DNA of 64,000 bases from the NCBI RefSeq assembly GCF_020141465.1, contig NZ_JAHSPD010000001.1:186001-250000 (forward strand). Reading direction: 5' to 3'. This document shows positions 1 to 9,463 of the stretch, piece by piece; position 1 is the first letter of the stretch, and every line of letters starts with the position of its first letter. This DNA is from Roseovarius carneus (GTDB lineage Bacteria > Pseudomonadota > Alphaproteobacteria > Rhodobacterales > Rhodobacteraceae). The notes beneath the pieces are model-generated. The model saw only the letters and a program-made list of their open reading frames with translations, was not told where the DNA came from and did no database searches. The position numbers and the translations under genes are program-made.

Positions 1-180
1 ATCGGCACTGCGAAAACGTTCGTTCAATTTTGATCCATTGCGCAGATTGCGCATCTCGACTTGGGCAAAGGCGCCGCCCTTACCGGGTTTCACGTGATCG
101 ACTTTCACAGCCGACCACAAACCTCCGTTATGTTCCAACACGTTACCGGGCCGGATTTCGTTACCGTTGATTTTGGGCAT
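1..180 (-). CDS. efp: Elongation factor P, N-terminal part (cut by window edge)
   Basis: EF-P binds the ribosome between the P and E sites and relieves stalling on polyproline stretches. Only the first 60 codons are visible, reading leftward from an ATG at 180; the rest lies before position 1. The translation starts [13 protein letters not shown] and continues into the basic KOW-like domain I with the segment [16 protein letters not shown]. That segment carries the PGKGGA loop whose lysine is the usual modification site. The match to the family is unambiguous at this length. The gene diverges from the small ORF at 396, so the 215-bp gap must hold both promoters. Confidence 0.95.
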   Translation of the reverse strand, partial: MPKINGNEIRPGNVLEHNGGLWSAVKVDHVKPGKGGAFAQVEMRNLRNGSKLNERFRSAD

Positions 181-203
181 TGTGGCAAAACCTTGACAAA
201 AGG

Positions 204-231
204 TTGAAATAAACAGTGACAACCCTATATA
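204..231 (+). promoter_or_regulatory. Candidate sigma-70 type promoter in the efp/DUF6280 divergent gap
   Basis: TTGAAA at 204-209 and TATATA at 226-231 are separated by 16 bp, a fair match to a housekeeping promoter reading rightward. Transcription from here would give a leader of about 155 nt before the ATG at 396. This AT-rich patch is the only one in the gap. It could also contribute to the efp promoter on the other strand. The call rests on sequence inspection only. Confidence 0.4.
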
Positions 232-395
232 TTGTGATGCGCTGGGGAGCAAGATGACCAAATATCGTATCGGACATCACGGAGCTATGCACAAAGCGCA
301 TGAGAGATATGCTTATCTGCTCTATCCGAATCGAAGGAAACCGGGCATACCAAGCTCCAAGCCGAAAACACAAGAGCAATAAACAAGGACGAGTC

Positions 396-719
396 ATGAA
401 GGATTTCGTTGACGGTGCCGCCTTCAATAACGAGCAAGGCAATCGCGCACGCAAACTTTTCGCAGCTGTCGTACTGGCTGCACTGGACGATGCCATTTCC
501 GACGATAAGAAATATGGCAACGGCCCCGACCAGATCGCCCGCTGGGCGCGCTCGCGGGATGGACGCGAAGTGCTGTCTTGTGCCGGGATCGACCCCAATG
601 AGCGCGTTGTGACCGGCCTTATGGATTTCGTATCCAAAGGCGTGCGTACTTCTGTCGCTTTGTCGCGCGAAGAAAGTGAGCGCCGCAGTGCCGCCGCTGC
701 GCAGGCCGAAGCCGCCTGA
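396..719 (+). CDS. Small conserved protein, DUF6280-like
   Basis: A 107-aa soluble protein with no signal peptide or membrane segment. An upstream in-frame ATG at 300 exists, but the start at 396 has an AAGGAC ribosome site 5 bases before it, and the conserved part begins there (MKDFVDGAAFNNEQGN). The sequence is mixed alpha-helical and ends in an Ala/Glu-rich tail. From memory it resembles the Rhodobacteraceae family DUF6280, whose function is not known to me. It stands alone, divergent from efp and about 150 bp before cobQ, which gives no functional hint. Conserved blocks such as ARWARSRDGREVLSCAGIDP make it a real gene and not a chance ORF. Confidence 0.8.
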   Translation: MKDFVDGAAFNNEQGNRARKLFAAVVLAALDDAISDDKKYGNGPDQIARWARSRDGREVLSCAGIDPNERVVTGLMDFVSKGVRTSVALSREESERRSAAAAQAEAA

Positions 720-869
720 CATTGCGCAAAAGATCAAGCGAAGGCCCTGCCTGAACGGCGGGGCCTTTCGCGTTTGAGGCCAGTCCGCACGCAAGTGGGC
801 CGCGTCATGACTTCCCTCACGCCAAGACAATGCGTATCACCCTTCACATCAAGCAGCAGAGGGCGCGCA

Positions 870-2318
870 GTGACACGAGCAATCATGATACAGGGTGCAG
901 GCTCGAATGTCGGGAAATCCATGCTTGTGGCGGGTCTGGCACGGGCCTGCACCCTCCGGGGCCTGAGCGTCGCGCCCTTTAAGCCACAAAACATGTCCAA
1001 CAACGCAGCCGTCACGCAAGATGGCGGCGAGATTGGCCGCGCCCAAGCGCTTCAGGCCCGCGCGTCAGGGCGCGCAGCGCACACGGATATGAACCCTGTC
1101 CTGCTCAAACCCGAGAGCGAAACAGGCGCGCAAGTGATCGTACAGGGCCAACGCTTTGCCACCCTGCGCGCGCGCGACTATGCCAAAGCCAAACCACAGC
1201 TCTTGAGCGCCGTTCTGGAGAGTTTCCGCAGGCTCAGCACCACGGCCGACCTGATCATCGTCGAAGGTGCGGGCAGCCCCGCCGAGATCAATCTGCGCGC
1301 GGGCGACATCGCCAATATGGGCTTTGCCGAGGCCGCAGGCGTGCCCGTGGTTCTGGTCGGCGATATCGACCGGGGTGGCGTGATCGCACAGATCGTGGGC
1401 ACGCAGGCGGTGCTGCCTCACTCGGATGCGGCGCTGATCCGGGCCTTTGCGATCAACAAGTTTCGCGGCGATCCCTCTCTTTTTGATGACGGGCTCCGTG
1501 CGATTGCCGAGCGGACGGGCTGGCCCTCCTTGGGGGTGGTCCCATGGTTTGCCGATGCGTGGCGCCTTCCGGCGGAGGATGTGATGGACATCGCCTCCAA
1601 GCACGGCGGCGCGTGCAAAGTGGCGGTGCCGCGCCTTGGGCGGATCGCAAATTTCGATGATCTGGACCCATTGAGTGCTGAACCGGGGGTGAGCGTCGAA
1701 ATTATCGCGCCGGGGCAGCCTCTGCCAGGGGATGCAAATCTCGTGCTCATTCCAGGCAGCAAATCCACCATCGCGGACCTTGCCGCCTTCCGCGCCAACG
1801 GCTGGGACATTGACCTTGCAGCACATCTGCGGCGCGGTGGGCATGTTTTGGGCATTTGCGGCGGATACCAGATGCTTGGCCGCGAGATTGCAGACCCCGA
1901 GGGCATCGAGGGCGCGCCGGGCAGTGTTCCGGGCCTCGGGCTTTTGGATGTGACCACGGTGATGCGCCCCGAAAAACGGCTGGCGCTCACCTCGGCGCGG
2001 CATGTGGCCAGCGGTGCGGCTGTTGAGGGGTATGAGATACATTTGGGCGAGACGCATGGCCCAGATTGCGCGCGCGCATGGCTTGAGGTGGACGGACGGC
2101 CCGAAGGGGCCGCGTCCGGGGATGGGCGCGTGCGCGGTTGCTATCTGCACGGGCTTTTTGCGTCAGATGCGTTTCGCGCGGCCTATCTGGCGGATCTGGG
2201 CACCGTGTCGGAAATGCGGTTTGACGACAGTGTTGAGAATACGCTGGACGCACTTGCCGCGCATCTGGAAACGCATATGGATGTGGATCAACTCTTGGCG
2301 CTGGCAAGCGAGGTTTGA
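870..2318 (+). CDS. cobQ: Cobyric acid synthase (adenosylcobyrinic acid a,c-diamide amidotransferase)
   Basis: CobQ amidates four side chains of the corrin ring with glutamine-derived ammonia and ATP during B12 synthesis. The 482-aa product has the usual two halves. The N-terminal dethiobiotin-synthetase-like P-loop domain starts with [12 protein letters not shown], close to residue 5. The C-terminal class I glutamine amidotransferase domain has [11 protein letters not shown], with the active-site Cys, and YLHGLF, with the His. The frame is open upstream to 774, but homologues start just before the P-loop. The GTG at 870, with a purine-rich GCAGAGGG about 7 bases upstream, gives the family length. 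No other corrin-ring gene is adjacent; the adenosyltransferase at 57519 is the only other B12 gene here. Confidence 0.95.
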   Translation: MTRAIMIQGAGSNVGKSMLVAGLARACTLRGLSVAPFKPQNMSNNAAVTQDGGEIGRAQALQARASGRAAHTDMNPVLLKPESETGAQVIVQGQRFATLRARDYAKAKPQLLSAVLESFRRLSTTADLIIVEGAGSPAEINLRAGDIANMGFAEAAGVPVVLVGDIDRGGVIAQIVGTQAVLPHSDAALIRAFAINKFRGDPSLFDDGLRAIAERTGWPSLGVVPWFADAWRLPAEDVMDIASKHGGACKVAVPRLGRIANFDDLDPLSAEPGVSVEIIAPGQPLPGDANLVLIPGSKSTIADLAAFRANGWDIDLAAHLRRGGHVLGICGGYQMLGREIADPEGIEGAPGSVPGLGLLDVTTVMRPEKRLALTSARHVASGAAVEGYEIHLGETHGPDCARAWLEVDGRPEGAASGDGRVRGCYLHGLFASDAFRAAYLADLGTVSEMRFDDSVENTLDALAAHLETHMDVDQLLALASEV

Positions 2319-2344
2319 GGCACCCGTATACTTGACGAACCCGC

Positions 2345-3241
2345 CTAGTCGAGATCCTGACTGGCCAAGGCCCGTGCAATTTCGCGGCGCACAAGCTTGC
2401 GCACATTCCGCGTGATCCGCTCGCCCAGCGCGCCTTGCAACTCCTGCCGGACGATATCGGCAACCAGATCACGCAGAGCATCCTCGTCCAGAACATCCTC
2501 CGTGTCGCCAAGAAGGGCCGCATCAGAGGGGGAGTCGTCTTCTTCGGCGCGCGGGTCTTCTGCAACAAAGTTTTCCGGTATGTCGTCTACGGGTGCGGAC
2601 GGAGTCACTTGGCGTCGTTTTGGCGCAGGCTCAGAGGGCTTGGCCGCCTCAGCTTCTGCTGCATCCGCGTCAGCCTGATAATCTTCCCATGGTACGGAGG
2701 CACCGGGTCCGCCGGAATAGGCCTCATCTGTGGTGCCATCCGGCTCCCACTGATCATCGCGGGACGCGACAACCTGCTCAAACTCGGCCACCCGAGCCTT
2801 CAAAGCATCGCTGCGCTCGGGCAGATCAGCGACAGCACCCTCCGCCGCGTTTTCCACATCCCAATGGCCCTCCATCTCGGAACGGTCAGGCACGCTGTCA
2901 TCCCAGACTGGGCTGCCTTGGGCAGGATCATCGCTCGCCTCATCAGCAGCAATATCCGAATCATCGCCAAGCGCTTCTCCACCCACTTCCGGCAGCACTT
3001 TCTCGCGCGCTGGCATCCCCCCTTCAGGCGCGTCTTTGGCGTCAGATGCCTGCGCATCCTCGCTGTCATCCACACGAAAAAATGGTGTCAAAACCAGCTT
3101 ATCAGCCTCTGGCGTCGGTGTTTGCGCGTCACTTTCGGGTGCAACATCCTCCGCCTTTAGCGGACGTTCTTCACTCGAGACGAGCCGCCGAATAGACGAC
3201 AGGACATCCTCAATTTCCACATTGGTCACGGGATCGGACAT
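2345..3241 (-). CDS. PopZ-like (DUF2497-type) acidic protein, candidate polar organizing scaffold
   Basis: A 298-aa, strongly acidic and proline-rich protein. It has a short N-terminal helix (EIEDVLSSIRRLVSSEE, about residues 9-25), a long low-complexity middle rich in Asp, Glu, Ala and Pro, and a C-terminal region of amphipathic helices (from about residue 250: LRDLVADIVRQELQ, then KLVRREIARAL). This three-part plan is that of alphaproteobacterial PopZ, which forms polar condensates that anchor ParB and cell-cycle proteins. The gene lies next to tolC and a PCMT-like gene, the neighbourhood I recall for popZ in other alphaproteobacteria. Start: the ATG at 3241 is preferred over upstream in-frame codons because the conserved helix follows closely. 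Sequence similarity to Caulobacter PopZ is weak, so the role is inferred. Confidence 0.6.
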   Translation of the reverse strand: MSDPVTNVEIEDVLSSIRRLVSSEERPLKAEDVAPESDAQTPTPEADKLVLTPFFRVDDSEDAQASDAKDAPEGGMPAREKVLPEVGGEALGDDSDIAADEASDDPAQGSPVWDDSVPDRSEMEGHWDVENAAEGAVADLPERSDALKARVAEFEQVVASRDDQWEPDGTTDEAYSGGPGASVPWEDYQADADAAEAEAAKPSEPAPKRRQVTPSAPVDDIPENFVAEDPRAEEDDSPSDAALLGDTEDVLDEDALRDLVADIVRQELQGALGERITRNVRKLVRREIARALASQDLD

Positions 3242-3313
3242 ATCATTATACCACTCTTGCCTCACCACAGTGTAACCCACACCGCCGCTTTCGCACAACA
3301 GATAGGGAGAGTT

Positions 3314-4762
3314 TTACTCTTTCCCCAGCGCCCGCAACACTTTGTCCAACTGCTGACCCTGTTGGCTGGACGGCACCGGAGCATCGTCCACGAGATCGTA
3401 GTAAAGCGTAGGATCGTAGCTCTGCACACCCAGATTCAGCTGTCGCGCGGTAAGCTGCCCAGTGGAGGCAAGCACTTGATAGGCGGCGATAAACACATCC
3501 GCCTGCGCGGAAATCTGGTTGGCTTGCGCGTCGAGCAGCTCCTGCTCGGCATTAAGCACGTCGAGCGTGGTGCGGGCACCCAGATTGGCCTCCTCGCGGA
3601 CACCCTCAAAAGCCACGCGGGCTGCGCGGACCGCTTCGGAGCTTGCCTCGGCAGACGCGCGTGTCGCGGTCAGGATAGCATAAGCCACGCCTACGTTCTG
3701 GCGCACGTTATCGCGCACCACATGAAGCGCACCACGCAGCGCATCGCGCTGTGCCAATGCACGGCGCGTGGTCGAACTGAGCAGCCCACCTTGGTAGATT
3801 GGCCCGCCGATTTGGACACCCACCGTGGCCGTCTGGCCGAAATTGTTTGAGTTGAACTCGTCATTCACACCCAATGTGCCGTTCAGGGTCATACGCGGAC
3901 GCACAGCAGCCTCTGCCACCCGCACGTTGAGATCGGCAGAGGCCACGTCAAACTGCGCTTTCAGCATATCGGGATGATTGCGCATCGCGACCTGTTTGGC
4001 GCTATCGACCGAGCGTATAATCTCGGGCAGGCGCGGCTGACGCGCGAGGCTGCCGGGGCGTTTACCAACCGACGCGATATACTCCTCAATCGCTTGGTTC
4101 AAATCTCCCTCGGCACCGGCCAGACCGCTTCGGGCGGAGGCAAGACGCGCCTCGGCTTGCGCCACATCGGTCCGGGTCACTTCGCCCACTTCGAATCGAT
4201 CGCGCGCGGCGCGAAGAGATTCGCTGATCACGCGCACGTTGGAGCGGCGCAACTCAACAAAGCGGGTGTTGCGCTGCACGTTCATATAGGCCGCAACCGC
4301 GCGCAAAAGCACCTGCTGCTCAATGGATATCAGCGTCTGACGCGTGGCGAGCACAGCTTCCTTGGCCGCCGCAATACGCAGGCGTTGCTGCCCGAAATCA
4401 TAAAGCAGAAGCTCCGCGATGATCCCGGCGTTGATATCTGTATCGCCGGTGCGGATCGTACCGCCACCGGGCCGATTGCCATAAGCCATGGAGCGGGTGA
4501 TATCCGCGCTCCAGTTGATGATGGGGCGCAGACCGGCCACGGTGCTGGCGACATCCTCGTCAGCGGCGCGCAGGAGGGCGCGGTTTTGCTCCAGCAGACC
4601 TGATTGATTGTAGGCGCCCACCAGCGCATCGGCCAATGTGTCGGCCTGTGCAGCCCCCCCCGCCATCAGGACGACCACTGCCACACCGCGCACCGCGCGC
4701 CGCATGTTGAGCGCAAAACGCGTCAGCGGCCCTGCTGCTGTAAACCCCGTTACATTCATCAT
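3314..4762 (-). CDS. tolC: TolC family outer-membrane channel protein
   Basis: TolC trimers form the outer-membrane exit duct for type I secretion and tripartite drug efflux. The 482-aa product begins with a signal peptide: a basic stretch around residues 20-25, a hydrophobic core VAVVVLMAGG, then a cut after AQA. Two long heptad-like repeats follow, each with the family's alternating helix/strand pattern. The second half contains the conserved segment ANLGARTTLDVLNAEQELLDA (residues split here as ANLGARTTLDVLN and AEQELLDA). The length fits the family (about 450-500 aa). The ATG at 4762 has a GAGAG-type site just upstream. It lies 33 bp after the PCMT-like gene and 72 bp before the PopZ-like gene, probably one leftward transcript. 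No inner-membrane partner is nearby. Confidence 0.92.
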   Translation of the reverse strand: MMNVTGFTAAGPLTRFALNMRRAVRGVAVVVLMAGGAAQADTLADALVGAYNQSGLLEQNRALLRAADEDVASTVAGLRPIINWSADITRSMAYGNRPGGGTIRTGDTDINAGIIAELLLYDFGQQRLRIAAAKEAVLATRQTLISIEQQVLLRAVAAYMNVQRNTRFVELRRSNVRVISESLRAARDRFEVGEVTRTDVAQAEARLASARSGLAGAEGDLNQAIEEYIASVGKRPGSLARQPRLPEIIRSVDSAKQVAMRNHPDMLKAQFDVASADLNVRVAEAAVRPRMTLNGTLGVNDEFNSNNFGQTATVGVQIGGPIYQGGLLSSTTRRALAQRDALRGALHVVRDNVRQNVGVAYAILTATRASAEASSEAVRAARVAFEGVREEANLGARTTLDVLNAEQELLDAQANQISAQADVFIAAYQVLASTGQLTARQLNLGVQSYDPTLYYDLVDDAPVPSSQQGQQLDKVLRALGKE

Positions 4763-4795
4763 GCTCTCACCCCATCACTGCACCCCTGACGCTCG

Positions 4796-5449
4796 TCAGA
4801 GCGTGAAAGCCACCGCTTTCTCAAAGCCTTGCAACACCGGCGCGCCTGCATTGAATGCGAACCTCCAAGATATCTGCCCATCCGTTTTATATCCGATCCG
4901 CACAACGCCAAGCGCATTTTCCATGAAGAGGCATGCAATGCGCCCGCCATCTTTCAGCTGTGCCGTCAGCGCGGCGGGAAGCTGCTGCACAGCCCCCTGA
5001 ACCGCGATCACATCATAGGGCCCATGCGCCTCTGCGCCCTCAGCCAGCGGCCCCTCATGCACGATCACGTTGTCGGCGGCATGCTCCGCCAAGAGGCTCT
5101 GCGCCTCGGCGGCCATGCCCGCATCCTGCTCGACCGCAACCACCGCAGCCGCCATCCGCGCCATCACCGCCGCCGAATATCCAAGCGCGCTGCCCACATC
5201 GAGCACCAGTTCGGAGCTTTTGATGTCCAGCACATCCAGCATTTTGGCCAAAGTCCGCGGCTCCAGAATAACGCGGCCCCCCCCAAGCTCGATATTCTCG
5301 CCCATATAGGCCGCCTCCCGCAGGGCGCGCGGCACAAAGGCCTCGCGCGGGACCGACAGCATAGCGTCGATGATCGGAAACTTGGTCACATCCGAGGGGC
5401 GGACCTGTGTGTCCACCATCATGGTGCGGCGTGCGGCATAATCTGTCAT
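4796..5449 (-). CDS. Protein-L-isoaspartate O-methyltransferase family protein
   Basis: A 217-aa SAM-dependent methyltransferase of the PCMT family, whose founding members repair isoaspartyl residues. The SAM motif I is [11 protein letters not shown] (about residues 84-94), and the N-terminal block [19 protein letters not shown] (about 30-48) is PCMT-like. However, the substrate-site stretch that in PCMT reads roughly T-I-S-Q-P followed by a helix is here [16 protein letters not shown], so true isoaspartyl activity is doubtful. The start at 5449 (MTDYAARR) is chosen over an 825-bp open frame whose upstream part looks non-coding. It lies 33 bp before tolC. The tolC linkage is recalled from other alphaproteobacteria, but the methylated target there is unknown to me. 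Confidence 0.8.
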   Translation of the reverse strand: MTDYAARRTMMVDTQVRPSDVTKFPIIDAMLSVPREAFVPRALREAAYMGENIELGGGRVILEPRTLAKMLDVLDIKSSELVLDVGSALGYSAAVMARMAAAVVAVEQDAGMAAEAQSLLAEHAADNVIVHEGPLAEGAEAHGPYDVIAVQGAVQQLPAALTAQLKDGGRIACLFMENALGVVRIGYKTDGQISWRFAFNAGAPVLQGFEKAVAFTL

Positions 5450-5567
5450 GGGCTGAACTCGCGGGCTCCGGATTCTTGTTGCTGACGTTCTGTCACACCT
5501 CGGCCCACTGAGCAACGGCGCATAGGCGCACGCACGCCGTCCTGTGATACGGGTGCTACGGCGTGGA

Positions 5568-7580
5568 TTACTCACCCGCCAGCAGCATCCGCCCCGGGCG
5601 CTGCCATGTGCCTTGCGCATCTGCTTGCCGCTCGGCCTGCTCCCACATCAGGTCCGCGATTATCTCTTCGGGCACGTATCCAGTTGGCGCAGCCTTGATT
5701 AAATCACGCAACCAGCCAATATTCTCGGCCTCGCAAGCCTCACAAAGCGCTGCCAGAAACCGGTCCAGCTTGACTGGGCTGAGCCGCGCCTCACGCGCCG
5801 CCAGAATACGTGGATGTGCGGTGGGCTGCGCGCGGTCTCCAATCAGCAGTTCCTCATAGAGCTTTTCACCCGGCCGCAAGCCCGTAAACTGAATGGCGAT
5901 ATCACCTCTGGCCTGGACCGCGCCATCCACCGCGCGGTAAGGCTCCAGCCCGCTCAACCGCACGATCCGCTCGGCCAGATCGACGATGCGGATGGGCTCG
6001 CCCATATCCAGCACGAAAACATCGCCACCCGACGCCATCGCGCCCGCCTGAATGACAAGCTGCGCGGCCTCAGGGATGGTCATGAAATAACGGGTGATAT
6101 CAGGATGCGTCACCGTGATCGGCCCCCCCGCCTCAAGCTGCGCGCGAAAGCGCGGAATGACCGAGCCTGACGAGCCCAGAACGTTGCCGAAGCGAACCAT
6201 TGAAAACACCGTATCAGACTGCCACTGCGCCGCGGCCTGACACACCAACTCGGCCAGCCGTTTGGATGCGCCCATGATATTGGTGGGCCGCACAGCCTTG
6301 TCGGTGGAGATCAGGATGAACGCTTTAACCCCGGCCTTGATCGCCGCATCGGCCAGCACTTTGGTGCCGAACACGTTGTTTCGCAGCCCTTCGACCACGT
6401 TATGCTCCACAAGTGGCACGTGCTTGTAGGCCGCCGCGTGATAGATCGTCTCGACTTCAAAGCGGCACAGTGCGGCAGTGATGCGATCGCTGTTCTGGAC
6501 GGACCCCATCAGCGGGATGATCCCCACGCTCAACCCCTCGGCCTCCACCGTCTCGCGCAGCTCCATCTCCAGCCCGTAAAGCGCCGGCTCAGACAGCTCC
6601 CACAGAACCAGCACACGCGGCCCCTGCCGCAATATCTGGCGGCAAAGCTCAGACCCGATGGAGCCGCCCGCGCCAGTCACCATAACCACCTTGCCCGCGA
6701 TATTGCCCGCCATCAGCGCGGGCATCGCAGGCACAGGGTCCCGCCCCAGCAAATCCTCAATCGCCACATCGTGAATATCGCTCACCTGCGCGCGGCCCGC
6801 GACGATATCGGACAGGCCGGGAATGGTCCGCACCCGCAAAGGCAGCGTCTCAAGCCGCACCATAATCGCGCGCCGCTCGGCGCGGCTGGCGCTGGGAACG
6901 GCCAAGAGGACAAGCTCTACGCCATGGCGCGCCGCGATATCCGCAATGCGCTCTGGGCTATGGACAGGCAGACCGCCAATCGTCGCCCCATGCAATTCAC
7001 GCGCATCATCCACAAACGCCACGGGCCGATACTCCCGCCCTTGCCAAAGCGCGCTGAGAAGCTGCCGACCGGAAGCGCCCGCCCCGTAAATCACCACCGG
7101 CGCCCGACCACATTGCGCGCGGCGCGCGAACAAGGCCCGTATCACCACCCGCACCCCGCCAAGGGCCATGACGGCTAACAGCCAATAGATCGCCGGAACC
7201 GAGCGTGGTATGGGCAGGTTCAAGGCCTGACTGATCACGAAAAGCGCCAGTACGGAGATGCCAAGGCCCAGCACGATGGTGCGCAGGAAATGCGCGGAGA
7301 TGTAGCGAATGACGGCGCGGTAGAACCCCAGCCGTACAAAGGCCAGCAAGCTTATGGGCAAGCTCAGGACCAGCGCCAGCCAAACATCGGGTTGCGCCAT
7401 AAAGCCGAGGTTTTCCAATCGCATGAACATCGCGAGGACAAAGCAAAATGTCAGCAGGCCCGCATCGACACCAAGCTGCAAACCGCGTTTGTGCACCCGC
7501 TTGAGCCGGAGCAATCGGTTGAGATCAAAACTCAGCACCGGCGGGCGCGGCCCCGGAGACACCACGCCCAGCTCGACCAC
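5568..7580 (-). CDS. Membrane-anchored nucleotide-sugar 4,6-dehydratase/epimerase (CapD/WbpM/FlaA1 type)
   Basis: A 670-aa polysaccharide-biosynthesis protein of the WbpM/CapD type, expected to convert UDP-GlcNAc to a 4-keto-6-deoxy sugar for surface glycans. It has about four membrane helices in the first 150 residues. A Rossmann-like CoA-binding-type domain follows ([14 protein letters not shown]). Then comes an extended SDR domain with [17 protein letters not shown]. The active site carries [18 protein letters not shown]. In that stretch the usual SDR Tyr is replaced by Met (S-T-D-K-A...M-G-A-S-K), as is typical of the long WbpM-like group. The frame starts with GTG at 7580; no ATG fits before the first membrane helix. 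It is divergent from glpD. The exact sugar product cannot be read from sequence. Confidence 0.88.
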   Translation of the reverse strand: MVELGVVSPGPRPPVLSFDLNRLLRLKRVHKRGLQLGVDAGLLTFCFVLAMFMRLENLGFMAQPDVWLALVLSLPISLLAFVRLGFYRAVIRYISAHFLRTIVLGLGISVLALFVISQALNLPIPRSVPAIYWLLAVMALGGVRVVIRALFARRAQCGRAPVVIYGAGASGRQLLSALWQGREYRPVAFVDDARELHGATIGGLPVHSPERIADIAARHGVELVLLAVPSASRAERRAIMVRLETLPLRVRTIPGLSDIVAGRAQVSDIHDVAIEDLLGRDPVPAMPALMAGNIAGKVVMVTGAGGSIGSELCRQILRQGPRVLVLWELSEPALYGLEMELRETVEAEGLSVGIIPLMGSVQNSDRITAALCRFEVETIYHAAAYKHVPLVEHNVVEGLRNNVFGTKVLADAAIKAGVKAFILISTDKAVRPTNIMGASKRLAELVCQAAAQWQSDTVFSMVRFGNVLGSSGSVIPRFRAQLEAGGPITVTHPDITRYFMTIPEAAQLVIQAGAMASGGDVFVLDMGEPIRIVDLAERIVRLSGLEPYRAVDGAVQARGDIAIQFTGLRPGEKLYEELLIGDRAQPTAHPRILAAREARLSPVKLDRFLAALCEACEAENIGWLRDLIKAAPTGYVPEEIIADLMWEQAERQADAQGTWQRPGRMLLAGE

Positions 7581-7850
7581 CTTTTTGCGAGATACCGCCG
7601 GGACAAGACAATGGGCATGTGGATATTCCTAGAGAACCGTCAGACCCACAATGTGCCACAGCAGACGTTAAGAAAATCTTACCAAAATTTTAGCCAATGT
7701 GGCACCGATGGCCCTCTTCCTCGAATGCCCTTCCGGCTGGATATCTCGGGTATTCGCCGCAAATCCTGCCCCAATCTCAACATTATCAGTTATTTATGTT
7801 TGACTCCCCCCTCCCCCTGCGCTTTTCCCTCGCTTGGAAGGAATGCTCAA
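7581..7850. promoter_or_regulatory. Divergent intergenic region with repeated CAATGTGSCAC motif
   Basis: This 270-bp gap separates the dehydratase gene (minus) from glpD (plus). CAATGTGCCAC at 7649-7659 recurs as CAATGTGGCAC at 7695-7705, 46 bp away. Because GTGCCAC and GTGGCAC are reverse complements, the pair is both a direct and an inverted repeat. An AT-rich stretch lies between them. A regulator binding site for either flanking gene is plausible but unproven. No tRNA or small ORF stands out. Confidence 0.35.
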
Positions 7851-9428
7851 ATGACCAACCCCGTGGACCTCTTCATCATCGGTGGCGGCATCAATGGATG
7901 CGGCATCGCGCGCGATGCGGCGGGACGGGGCCTGAGCGTGACCCTCGCCGAAAAGGGCGATCTGGCCTCCGGCACGTCCTCGGCCTCGACCAAGCTTTTT
8001 CATGGCGGGCTGCGCTATCTGGAATTCTTCGAGTTCCGCCTTGTCCGCGAGGCTCTGGAAGAGCGCGAGACGCTTCTGCGCGCCATGCCGCATATCAGCT
8101 GGCCAATGCGGTTCGTGCTGCCCTACCACAAGGATATGCGCTTTGAGGCGGGCACGCCCACCTCGCGGCTTCTCACGATTTTCATGCCATGGATGCGCGG
8201 GCGCAGGCCTGCTTGGCTGATCCGGCTGGGGCTTTTTCTCTACGACACTATGGGCGGGCGCAAAATCTTGCCGGGCACACGCAGGCTTGATCTGCACACC
8301 GACCCCGCGGGCACGCCGCTAAAGGAAAAATACCGCAAGGCTTATGAATATTCCGATTGCTGGATCGAAGACTCGCGCCTTGTCGTGCTCAACGCGCGCG
8401 ATGCAGAGGCACGCGGGGCCACCATTCGCACCCGCACCCGTGTGGCCCGTGCACGGCGCGCGGGCGACCTCTGGGAGATCACAGTGGAGAGCCCGGACGG
8501 CCCAGAGACGCATCACGCCCACGCCCTTGTGAACGCCGCTGGCCCTTGGGCGGCTGAGGTGATCCAGACCACGATCGGCCTCAACAGCGCCGACAGCGTC
8601 CGCCTTGTGCGCGGCAGCCATATCGTCACGCGCAAGCTCTTTGATCATGACCGCAGCTATTTCTTCCAAGGCGAGGATGGGCGCATCATCTTTGCGATCC
8701 CCTATGAGGGTGATTTCACCCTGATCGGCACCACGGATTCAGAACATTCCGACCCGCAGACCCCACCCGAATGCACCGAGGCCGAGGCCGATTACCTGCG
8801 CCACTTCGCCAGCCGGTATTTCAAACGCGAGGTCACGCGCGAGGATATCGTCTGGACCTATTCCGGCGTCCGCCCACTCTATGATGACGGTGCGAGCAGC
8901 GCCACCGCCGCCACCCGCGATTATGTCCTGCGGTTGGAGACCTCCGGCGCGGCACCGCTTCTCAACATTTTTGGCGGCAAGATCACAACCTACCGCCGCC
9001 TCGCCGAGAGCGCTCTGGCCGAGCTTGGGGCGTATTTCCCCAATGCCACGGGCAACTGGACCGCAGGCGTGCCCCTGCCCGGCGGCGATTTTCCCGTGGA
9101 CGGCGTGACCAAACTCACCGCAGCACTGGAGCAAGACTATCCGTTCCTCGGCCCCCAAGAGGCGCGCCGCCTGATCCGCGCCTATGGTACCGAAGCGCCG
9201 CACATGTTGGGCGCTGCCAAAACGCGCGCCGATCTGGGTCAGGAATTCGGCGCGGGCCTGACCGAGGCCGAGCTGCGCTGGCAAATGGCCCATGAATATG
9301 CGCAAAGGGCCGAGGATGTCGTCTGGCGTCGCACGCGGCTGGGCCTCAAGATGAGCGCGGATAAGATTGCAGCGCTGGACACATGGATGCGCGCGGCGGC
9401 GATTGGCAAGGCGCGCACGGGGGCCTAA
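7851..9428 (+). CDS. glpD: Glycerol-3-phosphate dehydrogenase, FAD-dependent
   Basis: GlpD oxidises glycerol 3-phosphate to dihydroxyacetone phosphate at the inner membrane and passes electrons to quinone. The 525-aa product starts with the FAD-binding dinucleotide fold ([19 protein letters not shown], residues 6-24), followed by the DAO-family signature [18 protein letters not shown]. The C-terminal region ends with [14 protein letters not shown], the family's cap. Length fits GlpD (about 500-550 aa). The ATG at 7851 has GGAAGGA 8 bases upstream; the longer open frame to 7290 runs over the divergent gene and is rejected. glpK follows after 35 bp, so this is a two-gene glycerol operon. No uptake facilitator or repressor gene is adjacent. 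Confidence 0.97.
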   Translation: MTNPVDLFIIGGGINGCGIARDAAGRGLSVTLAEKGDLASGTSSASTKLFHGGLRYLEFFEFRLVREALEERETLLRAMPHISWPMRFVLPYHKDMRFEAGTPTSRLLTIFMPWMRGRRPAWLIRLGLFLYDTMGGRKILPGTRRLDLHTDPAGTPLKEKYRKAYEYSDCWIEDSRLVVLNARDAEARGATIRTRTRVARARRAGDLWEITVESPDGPETHHAHALVNAAGPWAAEVIQTTIGLNSADSVRLVRGSHIVTRKLFDHDRSYFFQGEDGRIIFAIPYEGDFTLIGTTDSEHSDPQTPPECTEAEADYLRHFASRYFKREVTREDIVWTYSGVRPLYDDGASSATAATRDYVLRLETSGAAPLLNIFGGKITTYRRLAESALAELGAYFPNATGNWTAGVPLPGGDFPVDGVTKLTAALEQDYPFLGPQEARRLIRAYGTEAPHMLGAAKTRADLGQEFGAGLTEAELRWQMAHEYAQRAEDVVWRRTRLGLKMSADKIAALDTWMRAAAIGKARTGA

Positions 9429-9463
9429 GCTTTCCCGAGACATTTCAGACCGGAGCGCGTGCC

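Noticed and set aside
7290-7850. N-terminal extension of glpD by 187 codons
   Set aside because: It overlaps the divergent dehydratase gene. The family sequence and the ribosome site both place the start at 7851.
7581-7850. Glycerol-specific riboswitch before glpD
   Set aside because: The repeats look like DNA operator half-sites, and no known RNA fold is recognisable.
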